DNA of 64,000 bases, from assembly GCF_030717845.1 (NCBI RefSeq), contig NZ_JAUZVZ010000011.1, positions 1-64,000 on the forward strand, in the 5' to 3' direction. The translations under genes and the position numbers were made by a program. The DNA is from Alkalimonas collagenimarina. GTDB lineage: Bacteria; Pseudomonadota; Gammaproteobacteria; Enterobacterales; Alteromonadaceae. The notes under the pieces are model-generated. The model saw only the letters and a list, made by a program, of their open reading frames with translations, was not told the DNA's origin and did not search any database. Shown piece after piece: positions 1 through 8,256 of the stretch (positions are counted from its first letter, which is position 1; every line of letters begins with the position of its first letter).

Positions 1-20
1 CGCCAGCTGGCGGGTTTTTT
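1..20 (+). terminator. Intrinsic terminator of a gene upstream of the window
   Basis: A perfect 12-base palindrome (CGCCAGCTGGCG) is followed by G and a run of seven T. The left side of the stem probably begins before the window. The T run lies on the plus strand, so it would end a plus-strand transcript. The gene it serves is not visible. Confidence 0.65.
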
Positions 21-61
21 TATCATTGATAAATCCTAAATCGGAGACTCTATCATTAGTG

Positions 62-175
62 ATTAAACATTAAACATTAAACATTAAACATTAAACATTA
101 AACATTAAACATTAAACATTAAACATTAAACATTAAACATTAAACATTAAACATTCAACACTAGTCACTAGTCAC
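62..175. repeat. Heptanucleotide tandem array abutting the 3' end of prsR
   Basis: Thirteen perfect tandem copies of ATTAAAC fill 62-152. A degenerate copy (ATTCAAC) follows at 153-159, then two copies of ACTAGTC at 160-173 that run into the prsR stop codon. The 7-base period is not a multiple of three and TAA occurs in the unit on both strands, so the array carries stops in all six frames. It may have grown by slippage from the end of prsR. Copy number probably varies between strains. It has none of the spacers of a CRISPR array. Confidence 0.95.
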
Positions 176-1525
176 TTCGTTGTTACGCAAATCCAGCATG
201 CGGTACTTATCGATCAATGAATACAGAGTAGGGCGGGTAACACCCAGCTGATCGGCCGTTTTGGATAAGTTGCCATTGCTCAAGGCAAAGGCTTCGCGAA
301 TAGCTTGTGTTTCTGCGTCTTCCCGCACTTTTCGCAGGGTTCTGGGAGCACTCGATTCCTGATTCGCTTGCAGGCCAAGATCTTCGGAGGTGATTTGTTT
401 GCTGTCGGCTAAAATGACGGCTGATTTGAGCTTGTTTTGTAGTTCGCGAATATTGCCCGGCCAGCGGTGGCTCAATAACGACTGAATGGCATCTTCAGAA
501 AACGTATGCACCTGAGTTTTAAACTCTTGATTAAACTTATGCAGCAAGGCCTTCGCGATGATCACCACATCATGGCCACGGTCACGTAGTGGTGGGATAA
601 ACAAAGTCATTTCACTGATACGGTAATACAAATCTTCTCTGAACGTTTGCTCAGCAACCATATCGGCCAGATTGCGGTGGGTGGCGCAGATCACACGTAC
701 ATCCACTTCTATCACCTGACGGCCGCCCAGACGCTCTATGACACGCTCTTGCAAAAAACGCAGCATCTTTGCTTGCAAACTAAGTGGCATATCACCGATT
801 TCATCCAGCAACAGCGTACCGCCGCTGGCGCATTCAATTTTACCCAGGGTGGTTTTGTTGGCACCGGTAAAGGCGCCCTTTTCGTAACCAAACAGCTCGC
901 TTTCCAACAGGTTCTCAGGAATAGACGCACAGTTAATAGCAACAAAAGGTTTATCAACACGAGGACTCTGCTTGTGAATGCTACGGGCAAAGACCTCTTT
1001 GCCCGTGCCACTCTCGCCTTGCAATAAGGTGGTGATCTCCGTCGGTGCAATTTTCTCGACCATGCGGCAGGCTTTTAAAATACTATCGCTGTTGCCGATA
1101 ATATCTTGCTGATGCAAACCTGAGCTACGCAGGCTTTGATTTTCTTGCTCTAGCGCGGTTAACTTAAAAGCTCTGGCGAGGATAACGTTCAACACATCCG
1201 GATCAATCGGCTTTTGGTAGTAGTCGTAGGCACCTAAATTAATGGCTTTGAGTGCATGCTCTTTATCAGTGCTGCCAGTGATGATGATAATTTTGCAGTC
1301 AGGGTGTATGGCCAGAATATCGGTTAAACAAGCCAAGCCTTCAGACGCATTGCTGGCATCAGGCGGTAGCCCAAGATCAAGCGTGACCACGGCAGGTTCG
1401 TGCCGTCTCACTTGAGTCAGGGCTGAACTGCGGTCTTCAGCGAATACCAGTTCATAATCTGGCAGGCTCCATTTCAGCTGCTTCTGAATACCGAGGTCAT
1501 CTTCAACAATTAATAATGTTTTCAT
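161..1525 (-). CDS. prsR: PEP-CTERM-box response regulator / sigma-54 activator PrsR
   Basis: This is an NtrC-type, 454-residue transcription activator. The N-terminal receiver domain has the acidic pair ED at 8-9 and the phospho-acceptor Asp50. The AAA+ domain carries Walker A GESGTGKE (170-177), the sigma-54 contact loop GAFTGA (217-222) and Walker B around 235-245. The C-terminus is a Fis-type helix-turn-helix (roughly 413-442). In the PEP-CTERM system PrsR works with the kinase PrsK and RpoN to activate PEP-CTERM genes. Its partner kinase lies 70 bases upstream on the same strand. A matching sigma-54 promoter lies at 7293-7309. The last codons are built of the same 7-base period as the adjacent repeat array, so the extreme C-terminus may vary. 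Confidence 0.93.
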   Translation of the reverse strand: MKTLLIVEDDLGIQKQLKWSLPDYELVFAEDRSSALTQVRRHEPAVVTLDLGLPPDASNASEGLACLTDILAIHPDCKIIIITGSTDKEHALKAINLGAYDYYQKPIDPDVLNVILARAFKLTALEQENQSLRSSGLHQQDIIGNSDSILKACRMVEKIAPTEITTLLQGESGTGKEVFARSIHKQSPRVDKPFVAINCASIPENLLESELFGYEKGAFTGANKTTLGKIECASGGTLLLDEIGDMPLSLQAKMLRFLQERVIERLGGRQVIEVDVRVICATHRNLADMVAEQTFREDLYYRISEMTLFIPPLRDRGHDVVIIAKALLHKFNQEFKTQVHTFSEDAIQSLLSHRWPGNIRELQNKLKSAVILADSKQITSEDLGLQANQESSAPRTLRKVREDAETQAIREAFALSNGNLSKTADQLGVTRPTLYSLIDKYRMLDLRNNEVTSD

Positions 1526-1595
1526 GGCACAATCCTTGTCTTCATTGTTCTTATGAAGGTGCTTGATCTATTTCAGCACTAAAACTGAACAGATT

Positions 1596-3623
1596 CTAGT
1601 TTAATGGAAGTTGCATGGTAAAGGTAGTCCCCACACCCGCTTGGCTTTCGACCTGCAATTGCCCCCCCAACTGCTGAGCAAACAGCAATGCATCGTAAGC
1701 TCCTATCCCCATGCCAGCATTTCCCTTGGTCGAATCAAAAGGCTTAAACAGCCGGTGCTCGATAAAGTCCTGACTCATGCCACAACCGGTATCTTGTATT
1801 TTTAAAATCATAAAGCTGTCGTCATGCGATAAGTGCAGTTGAACTTGCCCATCTGATTGAGTTGCGTACTGGGCATTATCAATAAGATGAAACAATACAT
1901 TGCTAAACCGCTCTTTATCGAGTGATAGCCTTGAGTCATGCTCAACCATCAGTTCAGGCAGTGGGAGCTGCCCTTTACAGCGCTCATTGATCAGTTGCTG
2001 TATCACAGCAGCCACATTGATACGTGAGCCCTGATCCTCGGTACGCTCTTTATTCATCAACTGGGCCAGCATCTTATGCATGCGGCTTTGAGTAGCTGCC
2101 ATGGTATCAAAGGCATCGGCAATAAACTCGGGGTTATCGCGATGCTTTTCAGCATTTTTAAGCAGTAGATCAAGTTGGGCTTTGATATTTTTTAAATCAT
2201 GCACCACAAAAGCAGACATTCGGTTAAAAGCAGCAAATTGGGCGTTTTCCATCAGCTTGTGGCTGGCTTCCAGTAAAAACAGATAGCTGGCAATTTGTTC
2301 CGTCACAGCAATGAGGTAATCACGCAATTCCCAATTCAATTTCAACTGCAAATTGCTTTCGGCATTCATTAAACACAAACCCCACAAGCCTTCTTTAGAG
2401 CGAATAGGGATGATGAGCTGAGTATTGATGTTCTTTATAGAGAACGACAAACTTTGTACAAAGGGATCATTGGGTTGTTTCAGATCGATCATCCAGTTGC
2501 TATCGGGAAACTCTGTTCTGTAGTGCTCTAAAATAGCATGCTCGTGCGGTGTGAGTGCCTCACGATTGCTTAACGCCAGTACATGCAAGTGTTGTTGGTT
2601 CACACGGATCAAAGCGCCTCTGGTGTAGCCAACCGCCTGCAACCAAGTCATAAGGCACTGTTGATGCACATCGTCTTTATTGACATCTATTTGCCGCAAG
2701 CGATGCGTGAGTTCCAGCCATTTAACCCGGTAATCGAAGGTATTCTCGAAAAAGTTTTTTTCAATAAAGACTTTTAAACGGCGGCGAATTGCTTCTGACA
2801 AGACCAAAGCCGCTAAAATAGCAAAGCCCAGTACCACGAAAACAGCTTGCAGTAATTGCGACCAGGTTCCGCCACTAAGGCGGATGTAAAAACCAGCCAG
2901 AGCCAACAAACACAAATAGACACCAGCACCTAATACCAGTGAGCTTTGCAGAACAATATCCCGCGAGATATAGACACGGATATTCCAGGCTTTAATGCGG
3001 CGTACTGAGATCACCAGCAGCGGTATCATTAAGACATGAATAAAGCCTCGTGTAGCCCAGAGCTCATTATCTATGCGTTGAAATAAGGTGGCTTCTGCCA
3101 ATAAGACAAAATCAAATAACACACAAATACTAAGCGCAAAAATCAGCGGTTTAAATTGCCAGCGAGCCTCACCAGCTTTTCGGTATAAGGCCTCGAGCAA
3201 AGCCAGTACAAAAATCGTCAATAAAAGCTGACCACTGACCTGACTGTTCAACGAAATCAGGCCATATTGTGCGGTTAAGGTCCAAACGAGCATTGCTAAG
3301 CCGCTCAGCCAGACCGCTTTTCGCCTTAAAAAACTCGTTAATGAGTTTTGACTGATGTGCAAAGCGGCGTACAAAAATAGCATGATCAATAGCAGGCGAA
3401 TGTTTTCCAGCCAAATGGATACCAAAGATTGATAGGGAATGATTGAAAAAGCGGCATAACTGAACGCCCAACAAGCAGTTGCTAATGAAAATGCCATCAA
3501 CAAACTTCGCGGGACATTGCGGACTTTAACCGTTAATAACAGAGCAAAGAAGAAAAGATAGCCTGCCGTAGCTAAGCCAAAGCCAATTCTATCCAGTGCC
3601 AGCTGGCTCCAAAAATCGGTCAT
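1596..3623 (-). CDS. prsK: PEP-CTERM system membrane histidine kinase PrsK
   Basis: A 675-residue sensor kinase. About eight hydrophobic segments fill the first 285 residues. A GAF-like region (about 310-450) and a catalytic core follow. The phospho-acceptor is His475 in the motif VVHDLKN. The N box (LIDNAQYAT), G1 box (DTGCGMS) and G2 box (GNAGMGIGAY) follow in order. The membrane region followed by a GAF domain is the usual PrsK architecture. The gene precedes prsR on the same strand, and the protease gene upstream ends 15 bases before it, so the three probably form one transcript. A C7 tract (1662-1668, read as G7) encodes Gly-Gly near the C-terminus. The signal sensed is unknown. Confidence 0.92.
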   Translation of the reverse strand: MTDFWSQLALDRIGFGLATAGYLFFFALLLTVKVRNVPRSLLMAFSLATACWAFSYAAFSIIPYQSLVSIWLENIRLLLIMLFLYAALHISQNSLTSFLRRKAVWLSGLAMLVWTLTAQYGLISLNSQVSGQLLLTIFVLALLEALYRKAGEARWQFKPLIFALSICVLFDFVLLAEATLFQRIDNELWATRGFIHVLMIPLLVISVRRIKAWNIRVYISRDIVLQSSLVLGAGVYLCLLALAGFYIRLSGGTWSQLLQAVFVVLGFAILAALVLSEAIRRRLKVFIEKNFFENTFDYRVKWLELTHRLRQIDVNKDDVHQQCLMTWLQAVGYTRGALIRVNQQHLHVLALSNREALTPHEHAILEHYRTEFPDSNWMIDLKQPNDPFVQSLSFSIKNINTQLIIPIRSKEGLWGLCLMNAESNLQLKLNWELRDYLIAVTEQIASYLFLLEASHKLMENAQFAAFNRMSAFVVHDLKNIKAQLDLLLKNAEKHRDNPEFIADAFDTMAATQSRMHKMLAQLMNKERTEDQGSRINVAAVIQQLINERCKGQLPLPELMVEHDSRLSLDKERFSNVLFHLIDNAQYATQSDGQVQLHLSHDDSFMILKIQDTGCGMSQDFIEHRLFKPFDSTKGNAGMGIGAYDALLFAQQLGGQLQVESQAGVGTTFTMQLPLN

Positions 3624-3637
3624 GATGATCCCTGTGC

Positions 3638-4390
3638 TTACGGCTGTTGCAGCAACTCACGAACATGTCGGACTGGAATGGCGTAACTGATCCCGCTGGG
3701 ATCACTTAATACCGCTTCTCTGGTGGTTTTAACATGCACCATATTAATCACGCCCACGACCTTGCCGGTATTGACATTGAGCAGTGGGCTACCGCTATTA
3801 CCAGGATAGGCCGTCGCATCCAACTGATAGATTAAATAGGGCTCGCGCAACTGACGGAGCGCTTGAATGTTTAAATCTCTGGAGTTATCGGCTGGAATCG
3901 CTATCGGCGTCACAGCCGCGATAATGCCTTGATGGGTGGCGGGGTACAGCCCTAAAACACTTGAAATAGGAAAGCCGGTAAAGGCAATATGCGTGCCTTC
4001 GGCAGTGTATGTATTATCATCTGCCAATGGCAAGGCGGGTAATGCCTGCTCAATCTCCATGATCGCCAAATCATACTGGGGTGCATTGCGACGATTGATC
4101 ATGGGGTGGACGGTAATATTTTTAGCATTGCCAGATACCACGACATAGGCTTCTCGTCGGCTTTCGTCTAAAGCTCTGCCAATCACATGATAGTTTGTAA
4201 CCACCTGCTTGCCGTTACCGACAACAAACCCAGTGCCGATAAATCGAATCCGGGGCGATGCTGTTGGGTTGTGTATGGCAATAGCCACCACAGAAGGCTT
4301 GATTTCGGGGATCAGCTCTACAAGGGCTGATGCTTGAAGTGAGCAACTAAAGAAGAGGATCCAACCAATTAGCAAACGCATTTTTATCAT
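3638..4390 (-). CDS. Secreted trypsin-like serine protease
   Basis: A 250-residue protein with a signal peptide (about 1-22). The chymotrypsin-fold triad is visible as His68 (TNYHV), Asp107 (YDLAIM) and Ser199 (PGNSGSP). It is short and has no PDZ domain, unlike DegP or DegS. It is probably periplasmic or secreted. It lies 15 bases upstream of prsK, so it is probably the first gene of a protease-prsK-prsR operon. A role in processing a signal or in quality control of PEP-CTERM cargo is possible but inferred only from position. Confidence 0.8.
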   Translation of the reverse strand: MIKMRLLIGWILFFSCSLQASALVELIPEIKPSVVAIAIHNPTASPRIRFIGTGFVVGNGKQVVTNYHVIGRALDESRREAYVVVSGNAKNITVHPMINRRNAPQYDLAIMEIEQALPALPLADDNTYTAEGTHIAFTGFPISSVLGLYPATHQGIIAAVTPIAIPADNSRDLNIQALRQLREPYLIYQLDATAYPGNSGSPLLNVNTGKVVGVINMVHVKTTREAVLSDPSGISYAIPVRHVRELLQQP

Positions 4391-4501
4391 CCTTGGACTA
4401 AACTCATCGGGGTAAAGGCAGAATCGAACATCTCTGAGTGTATCGCATTGTGCCGTTTTTGCAAAAGCAGAACATCGCTACAGATCAAAAAGGATCGCAT
4501 T

Positions 4502-5344
4502 ATGCTTGTTCAGCCTCTCGAACGGGAAATCGTACCTATTTTTTCCGGTGGTGGTACCCGGTTATGCTGCTATATAGGTATATTGATGGCACTAAAAGAG
4601 ATGAAGCTGTCTTTCAACCATTTAGTCGGTGTTTCAGGGGGGAGTATTATTGCAGCCCTCTATGCTGTTGGCTGGTCGATGGATGCAATGAAAAAACTGG
4701 CTATGGAAACGGATTTTAAGCAGTTTAAAGAGTTCTCATTCTGGTCATTGCTCAGAACTGGGGGGGTGTCGGACGGCAATCGATTTGAGCACTGGCTGGA
4801 CGACAAATTAAAAGGCAAAACCTTTGCCGATGTCGAGTTGGATTTGCATGTACTCGCGACTGATATTAACGGCGGAGGGCCCGTTCTTTTTAATAAAAAG
4901 CTGACTCCACATATAAAAATCTCTCAAGCCATTCGTTACTCGATGTCGATCCCTTTGTTGTTTTCCTTTAAGAGCTTTGAAAGCCATATCATGGCTGATG
5001 GGGTGATCTTATCGGAGGATGCATTGCATCAGAATTGGTCGGGCCGGCAAGTACCCGCCGTTTGTTTTCGCCTGAAAAGCGATTCAGAAGATCGTCCGGT
5101 TATAAAAAATAGATACTTCCCTTTGGTGTCCTACATCAACATGTTGATCCAAACCTTTATGAATGCCGTGTCTCGTGAATATGTTCATGCTGAGTATTGG
5201 CATAATACGGTACTGATTAATACCGGCGATGTATCTTCGGTCGATTTCAGTTTGCCGCTGGAAACCAAGCTGCAGCTATTACGTTTGGGCTACGAAACGA
5301 CAATGCAGGTGATTCCATTAAAATTAAACTGGCTTCGCAACTAA
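4502..5344 (+). CDS. Patatin-like phospholipase
   Basis: A 280-residue lipid acyl hydrolase. The oxyanion-hole motif GGGTR (16-20), nucleophile elbow GVSGGS with Ser45, and catalytic dyad Asp166 in ADG are all present. I chose the ATG at 4502 because an AGGA ribosome site lies about ten bases upstream. A longer reading from 4448 adds residues unlike the family. No signal peptide is seen, so it is probably cytoplasmic or at the inner membrane. It starts the plus-strand cluster and lies 56 bases before the first acyl-amino-acid synthase-like gene. It may supply or remodel acyl chains for that pathway (inference). A G7 tract lies at 4760-4766. Confidence 0.85.
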   Translation: MLVQPLEREIVPIFSGGGTRLCCYIGILMALKEMKLSFNHLVGVSGGSIIAALYAVGWSMDAMKKLAMETDFKQFKEFSFWSLLRTGGVSDGNRFEHWLDDKLKGKTFADVELDLHVLATDINGGGPVLFNKKLTPHIKISQAIRYSMSIPLLFSFKSFESHIMADGVILSEDALHQNWSGRQVPAVCFRLKSDSEDRPVIKNRYFPLVSYINMLIQTFMNAVSREYVHAEYWHNTVLINTGDVSSVDFSLPLETKLQLLRLGYETTMQVIPLKLNWLRN

Positions 5345-5400
5345 ACTACAGCCATACTAAAGATTAGCTGAACTAACACTGAACATCCGATGATAGCACC

Positions 5401-6294
5401 ATGAAAAAATTGAGAACTCTTGCAGAGAAGCCGATTATTGGTGGCGTTGTAAAAAGGGCTATGACTTCATTGGCAAGCAATGATGCTAAGGTGATCTCCC
5501 GGCATTTCTCGCAGTATCTGCGGCCACAAATTGCTACCGACGATGATTTAAAGCATGAAGTGTATCGTTTGCGGCATCAGGTTTATTGTGAAGAGCTACA
5601 TTTTGAAGATGTAAAAGAAAGCCATGAAGAGTGCGATGAGTTTGATGACCGCGCTATTCATTGCTTTGTACGGCATCTTGGCTCTAAGAACCTTGCAGGC
5701 ACCGTCCGGCTCATTGGCTCGAATAGCCCGCACGAGTTATTACCGCTGGAACAATTTTGCGGTGAAGCCATTGACCATCCTGAATTATCTCCGGCAAATT
5801 TCCCGCGCCACTCCATTTGTGAGATATCCCGGTTGGCCGTGCCGGAGAACTTCCGTAAACGTGCAATCGATCAGTTCAAAGGGGCAGCTACAGGTGCCAT
5901 CAACGAGCAAGTTTTTTCTGAAACTGAACTACGTTGTTTTCCTTACATTGCCATCTGTCTTTATTTGGCGGCAACGGCTATGGCTATGCAAACGAAACGC
6001 TACCATGGTTTTGTTATGATGGAGCCACGGCTAGCACGAAGTCTGACCTTTGTGGGTATAAAGTTTCAGCCGATAGGAAAAGTCATCGAGTTTCATGGTA
6101 AACGAGCGCCTTATTACATTGATGCACGTGAGCTAAGAAATAATCTTAGCTCGGGCTATTTAAAATTATTGGAATCTGTAGAGCATGATTTGATATTATC
6201 TGGCGGCTTAAAGCCACCGACTGCCTCGCAAAGTAAAGGGCAGGATCCAACTTTACAGTCAATAAATTATCGGCAGCATCCATCAACTAACTAG
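5401..6294 (+). CDS. PEP-CTERM/exosortase-associated acyltransferase (N-acyl amino acid synthase-like), copy 1
   Basis: A 297-residue GNAT-fold enzyme of the family related to acyl-homoserine-lactone and N-acyl amino acid synthases. Family members join a fatty acyl chain from acyl-ACP to an amino acid. Visible landmarks are RHQVYCEELHFED (58-70), AGTVRLI (99-105), the EISRLAV motif matching the conserved Glu...Arg pair of the family, and the MEPRLAR motif. It has about 40 more N-terminal residues than the two copies downstream and is the most divergent of the three. It lies between the patatin gene and the ThiF-like gene with short gaps, probably in one transcript. Substrates cannot be read from sequence. 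Confidence 0.85.
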   Translation: MKKLRTLAEKPIIGGVVKRAMTSLASNDAKVISRHFSQYLRPQIATDDDLKHEVYRLRHQVYCEELHFEDVKESHEECDEFDDRAIHCFVRHLGSKNLAGTVRLIGSNSPHELLPLEQFCGEAIDHPELSPANFPRHSICEISRLAVPENFRKRAIDQFKGAATGAINEQVFSETELRCFPYIAICLYLAATAMAMQTKRYHGFVMMEPRLARSLTFVGIKFQPIGKVIEFHGKRAPYYIDARELRNNLSSGYLKLLESVEHDLILSGGLKPPTASQSKGQDPTLQSINYRQHPSTN

Positions 6295-6338
6295 CTTTAA
6301 TTTGATTGTCATCTTTTCGGCAATTCGACGAGGCATTC

Positions 6339-7211
6339 ATGTTTAATTACCAACAAGCATTTTCACGCAATATTGGCTGGGTTACAGAGCAAGAGCAGCA
6401 AAAGTTGCGTCAGGCCAAAGTGGCTATTGCCGGAGCAGGAGGTGTTGGTAGTGCCCATTTGCTTACCTTAACGCGGTTGGGGATCAGCCACTTCAATATC
6501 TCTGATTTTGATCAGTTCGAAGTACACAATTTTAATCGTCAGGCAGGGGCCATGATGTCGACGATTGATCAAGATAAAGTCGAAGTGATGGAGCGGCTAG
6601 CGAAAGATATCAATCCTGAGCTAACCATCAACAGTTATCCCGAAGGCATCGATGAGTCGAACGTTGAAGCTTTTCTGGATGGTGTCGACTTGTATGTGGA
6701 TAGCCTGGATTTTTTCGCTTTGTCAGCCCGCAAGCTGGTTTTTGCCGTCTGTACGCGAAAGAAAATCCCTATTGTTACCGCTGCACCGCTTGGTATGGGC
6801 AGTGCTGTGTTGTGTTTTATGCCTGGCCAAATGGATTATGAGCAGTACTTTTGTTTTGAAGGTCGCTCCGAACTGGATCAGTACATTCAATTTTTAATTG
6901 GTTTATCGCCCTCCATGCTACAAATGCCCTACTTGGTCGATAAAAGCAGGGTAGACTTCAAAGCCCGAAAGGGGCCTTCCACCATTATGGGTGTGCAGTT
7001 ATGCGCTGGCATGGCATCCACCTTTGCATTAAAAATTTTGCTTGGTCGTGGCGATGTCATCGCTGCGCCTTATGGCCTGCATTTTGATGCCTATCGCAAT
7101 AAGCTGAAAAAGACCTGGCGTCCCTTTGGTAATAGGGGATTACTTCCACGGTTGATGTTTGCTATCGCCAAAAGAGTGGTCACCAAAGAGCAAGCCGTAA
7201 AAAGCGTCTGA
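6339..7211 (+). CDS. ThiF/E1-like adenylating enzyme
   Basis: A 290-residue protein of the ThiF/MoeB/HesA fold. The ATP-binding glycine motif GAGGVGS is at 32-38. DFDQFEVHNFNRQ (56-68) supplies the Asp and Arg that contact ATP-Mg, and Lys80 and Asp121 sit at the expected positions. No paired CxxC zinc motifs are present. Family members adenylate a carboxylate: the ThiS or MoaD C-terminus, or the threonylcarbamoyl group of tRNA in TcdA. I see no ThiS/MoaD-like carrier gene nearby. I chose ATG 6339 because GAGG lies six to seven bases upstream. A TTG at 6306 is the alternative. It sits 44 bases after acyltransferase copy 1, which suggests a small-molecule carboxylate as substrate (inference). 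Confidence 0.8.
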   Translation: MFNYQQAFSRNIGWVTEQEQQKLRQAKVAIAGAGGVGSAHLLTLTRLGISHFNISDFDQFEVHNFNRQAGAMMSTIDQDKVEVMERLAKDINPELTINSYPEGIDESNVEAFLDGVDLYVDSLDFFALSARKLVFAVCTRKKIPIVTAAPLGMGSAVLCFMPGQMDYEQYFCFEGRSELDQYIQFLIGLSPSMLQMPYLVDKSRVDFKARKGPSTIMGVQLCAGMASTFALKILLGRGDVIAAPYGLHFDAYRNKLKKTWRPFGNRGLLPRLMFAIAKRVVTKEQAVKSV

Positions 7212-7216
7212 TTTTT

Positions 7217-7255
7217 TTACACATGGCTTTAGCCTGACTTTTTGAAGATGTGTAA
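7217..7255. promoter_or_regulatory. Candidate enhancer: inverted repeat upstream of the sigma-54 promoter
   Basis: TTACACAT (7217-7224) and ATGTGTAA (7248-7255) form a perfect 8-base inverted repeat. Its centre is about 60 bases upstream of the -24 element at 7293. That is a plausible distance for an upstream activator site, so it may bind PrsR. It could also be part of the 3' end structure of the ThiF-like gene. Confidence 0.4.
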
Positions 7256-7292
7256 GCCATTGATTTTTAATGGGTAAAAAAATATTAATTAG

Positions 7293-7309
7293 TTGGCACG
7301 GCTCGTGCA
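7293..7309 (+). promoter_or_regulatory. Sigma-54 (RpoN) promoter of the PEP-CTERM gene
   Basis: TTGGCACGGCTCGTGCA matches the -24/-12 consensus TTGGCACGNNNNTTGCW at all but one fixed position, with exact GG-to-GC spacing. Transcription would start near 7320, leaving a leader of about 35 bases with the ribosome site AAGGAA. PrsR is a sigma-54 activator encoded in the same window, so this is very probably a PrsR target. Confidence 0.9.
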
Positions 7310-7355
7310 TTCTTAATCGTAACAATGGTTTTCATGTTCGATTAAGGAAATAGAA

Positions 7356-8159
7356 ATGAAAAAATTAGCATTAGCAATCGCAGCAACAAGTGTACTTGGC
7401 ATGGGCGCCGCTCAAGCCACTCAAATTCAGATTGATGCATCAGGTATACTTGGTGCAGTTGCAGGTACTTACCAAACTGATTACTTTAACCGTATGACGT
7501 TTAATACCTTTAGCCCAACATCAACCTATATTGATGATGACGGTGTTGCAGGTGTAACTACAGGCGATACAGTATTAGATTCTGGTTTTGCCACGGTTGG
7601 TAACCTGAATCCATTATCTTTCCCAGGAAGCAACTTCGGTGGTTTTGGTTCCGTTTGGGGCATGAACGTTGATTGGGAACTTGAAGGTGTAACTCAGGTC
7701 GTTGGCGCAGACTTCCTTGGTGTTTTCAACAGCGGAACCGTAAACTTCAATATCTGTGATGCAATGAATGTCTGTACTACTGCATTATCACTTGATGTTA
7801 TTGGTTCAAGCTTAGGTGTGCCAGGTGGAGGCTCAGTAGGTATCGAAGTCTTTGGCCGTGTGACCTTTGCTTACGCAGAAACCTTTTATGATGAGTTTGG
7901 TCGTGACTTCGCTCAGACACTGCTTGATTCAGAAATCATTTGGGGCTTTGCCAACAGCGATATCTTTGGTATTGGTAATGTGCCAGAATTTGCTGGTGTA
8001 AATGATGATGGTTTTGATACCTACACTCGTACAACTACTTTGCCTTCAGTTGACGTCTCGTTTCAGGTACCAGAGCCAACTTCAGTAGCTATCTTAGGTG
8101 TTGGTTTGTTGGGCATGGGCTTCGCAGCTCGTCGTCGTCGCAACAACAAAGCTGCTTAA
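7356..8159 (+). CDS. PEP-CTERM sorting-domain protein (exosortase substrate)
   Basis: A 267-residue exported protein. It has an N-terminal signal peptide (about 1-21, cleavage after AQA). A low-complexity Gly/Asn/Asp-rich central region follows. The C-terminal sorting signal is VPEP (from about 238), a hydrophobic helix, then the basic cluster RRRR. Exosortase A (encoded at 13957-15435) recognises and processes such tails. The central domain is not recognised. It contains a few cysteines (around CDAMNVC). The gene is monocistronic: a sigma-54 promoter lies upstream and a terminator downstream. It is the only PEP-CTERM tail I found in the window. Confidence 0.93.
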   Translation: MKKLALAIAATSVLGMGAAQATQIQIDASGILGAVAGTYQTDYFNRMTFNTFSPTSTYIDDDGVAGVTTGDTVLDSGFATVGNLNPLSFPGSNFGGFGSVWGMNVDWELEGVTQVVGADFLGVFNSGTVNFNICDAMNVCTTALSLDVIGSSLGVPGGGSVGIEVFGRVTFAYAETFYDEFGRDFAQTLLDSEIIWGFANSDIFGIGNVPEFAGVNDDGFDTYTRTTTLPSVDVSFQVPEPTSVAILGVGLLGMGFAARRRRNNKAA

Positions 8160-8183
8160 TTTTATCAGCTTCACTCGTTGATT

Positions 8184-8213
8184 AAAAAGCCAGTCCTTGT
8201 GACTGGTTTTTTA
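8184..8213 (+). terminator. Intrinsic terminator after the PEP-CTERM gene
   Basis: CCAGTC (8190-8195) pairs with GACTGG (8201-8206) around a five-base loop. A-rich sequence before the stem and six T after it complete a standard Rho-independent terminator. Confidence 0.85.
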
Positions 8214-8256
8214 TTGAGTAAAATTCAATGTGACCCAACTGAAGAGCGGTCGTTTT

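Noticed and set aside
62-159. Possible CRISPR-like repeat array
   Set aside because: Seven-base units are contiguous, with no spacers and no cas genes.
647-1027. Plus-strand 126-codon ORF inside prsR
   Set aside because: Antisense shadow of a well-conserved gene, with no ribosome site or family resemblance.
1362-1369. GGCGGTAG, matching the ops/JUMPstart core of polysaccharide operons
   Set aside because: It lies inside the prsR coding sequence, far from any polysaccharide operon start. Chance match.
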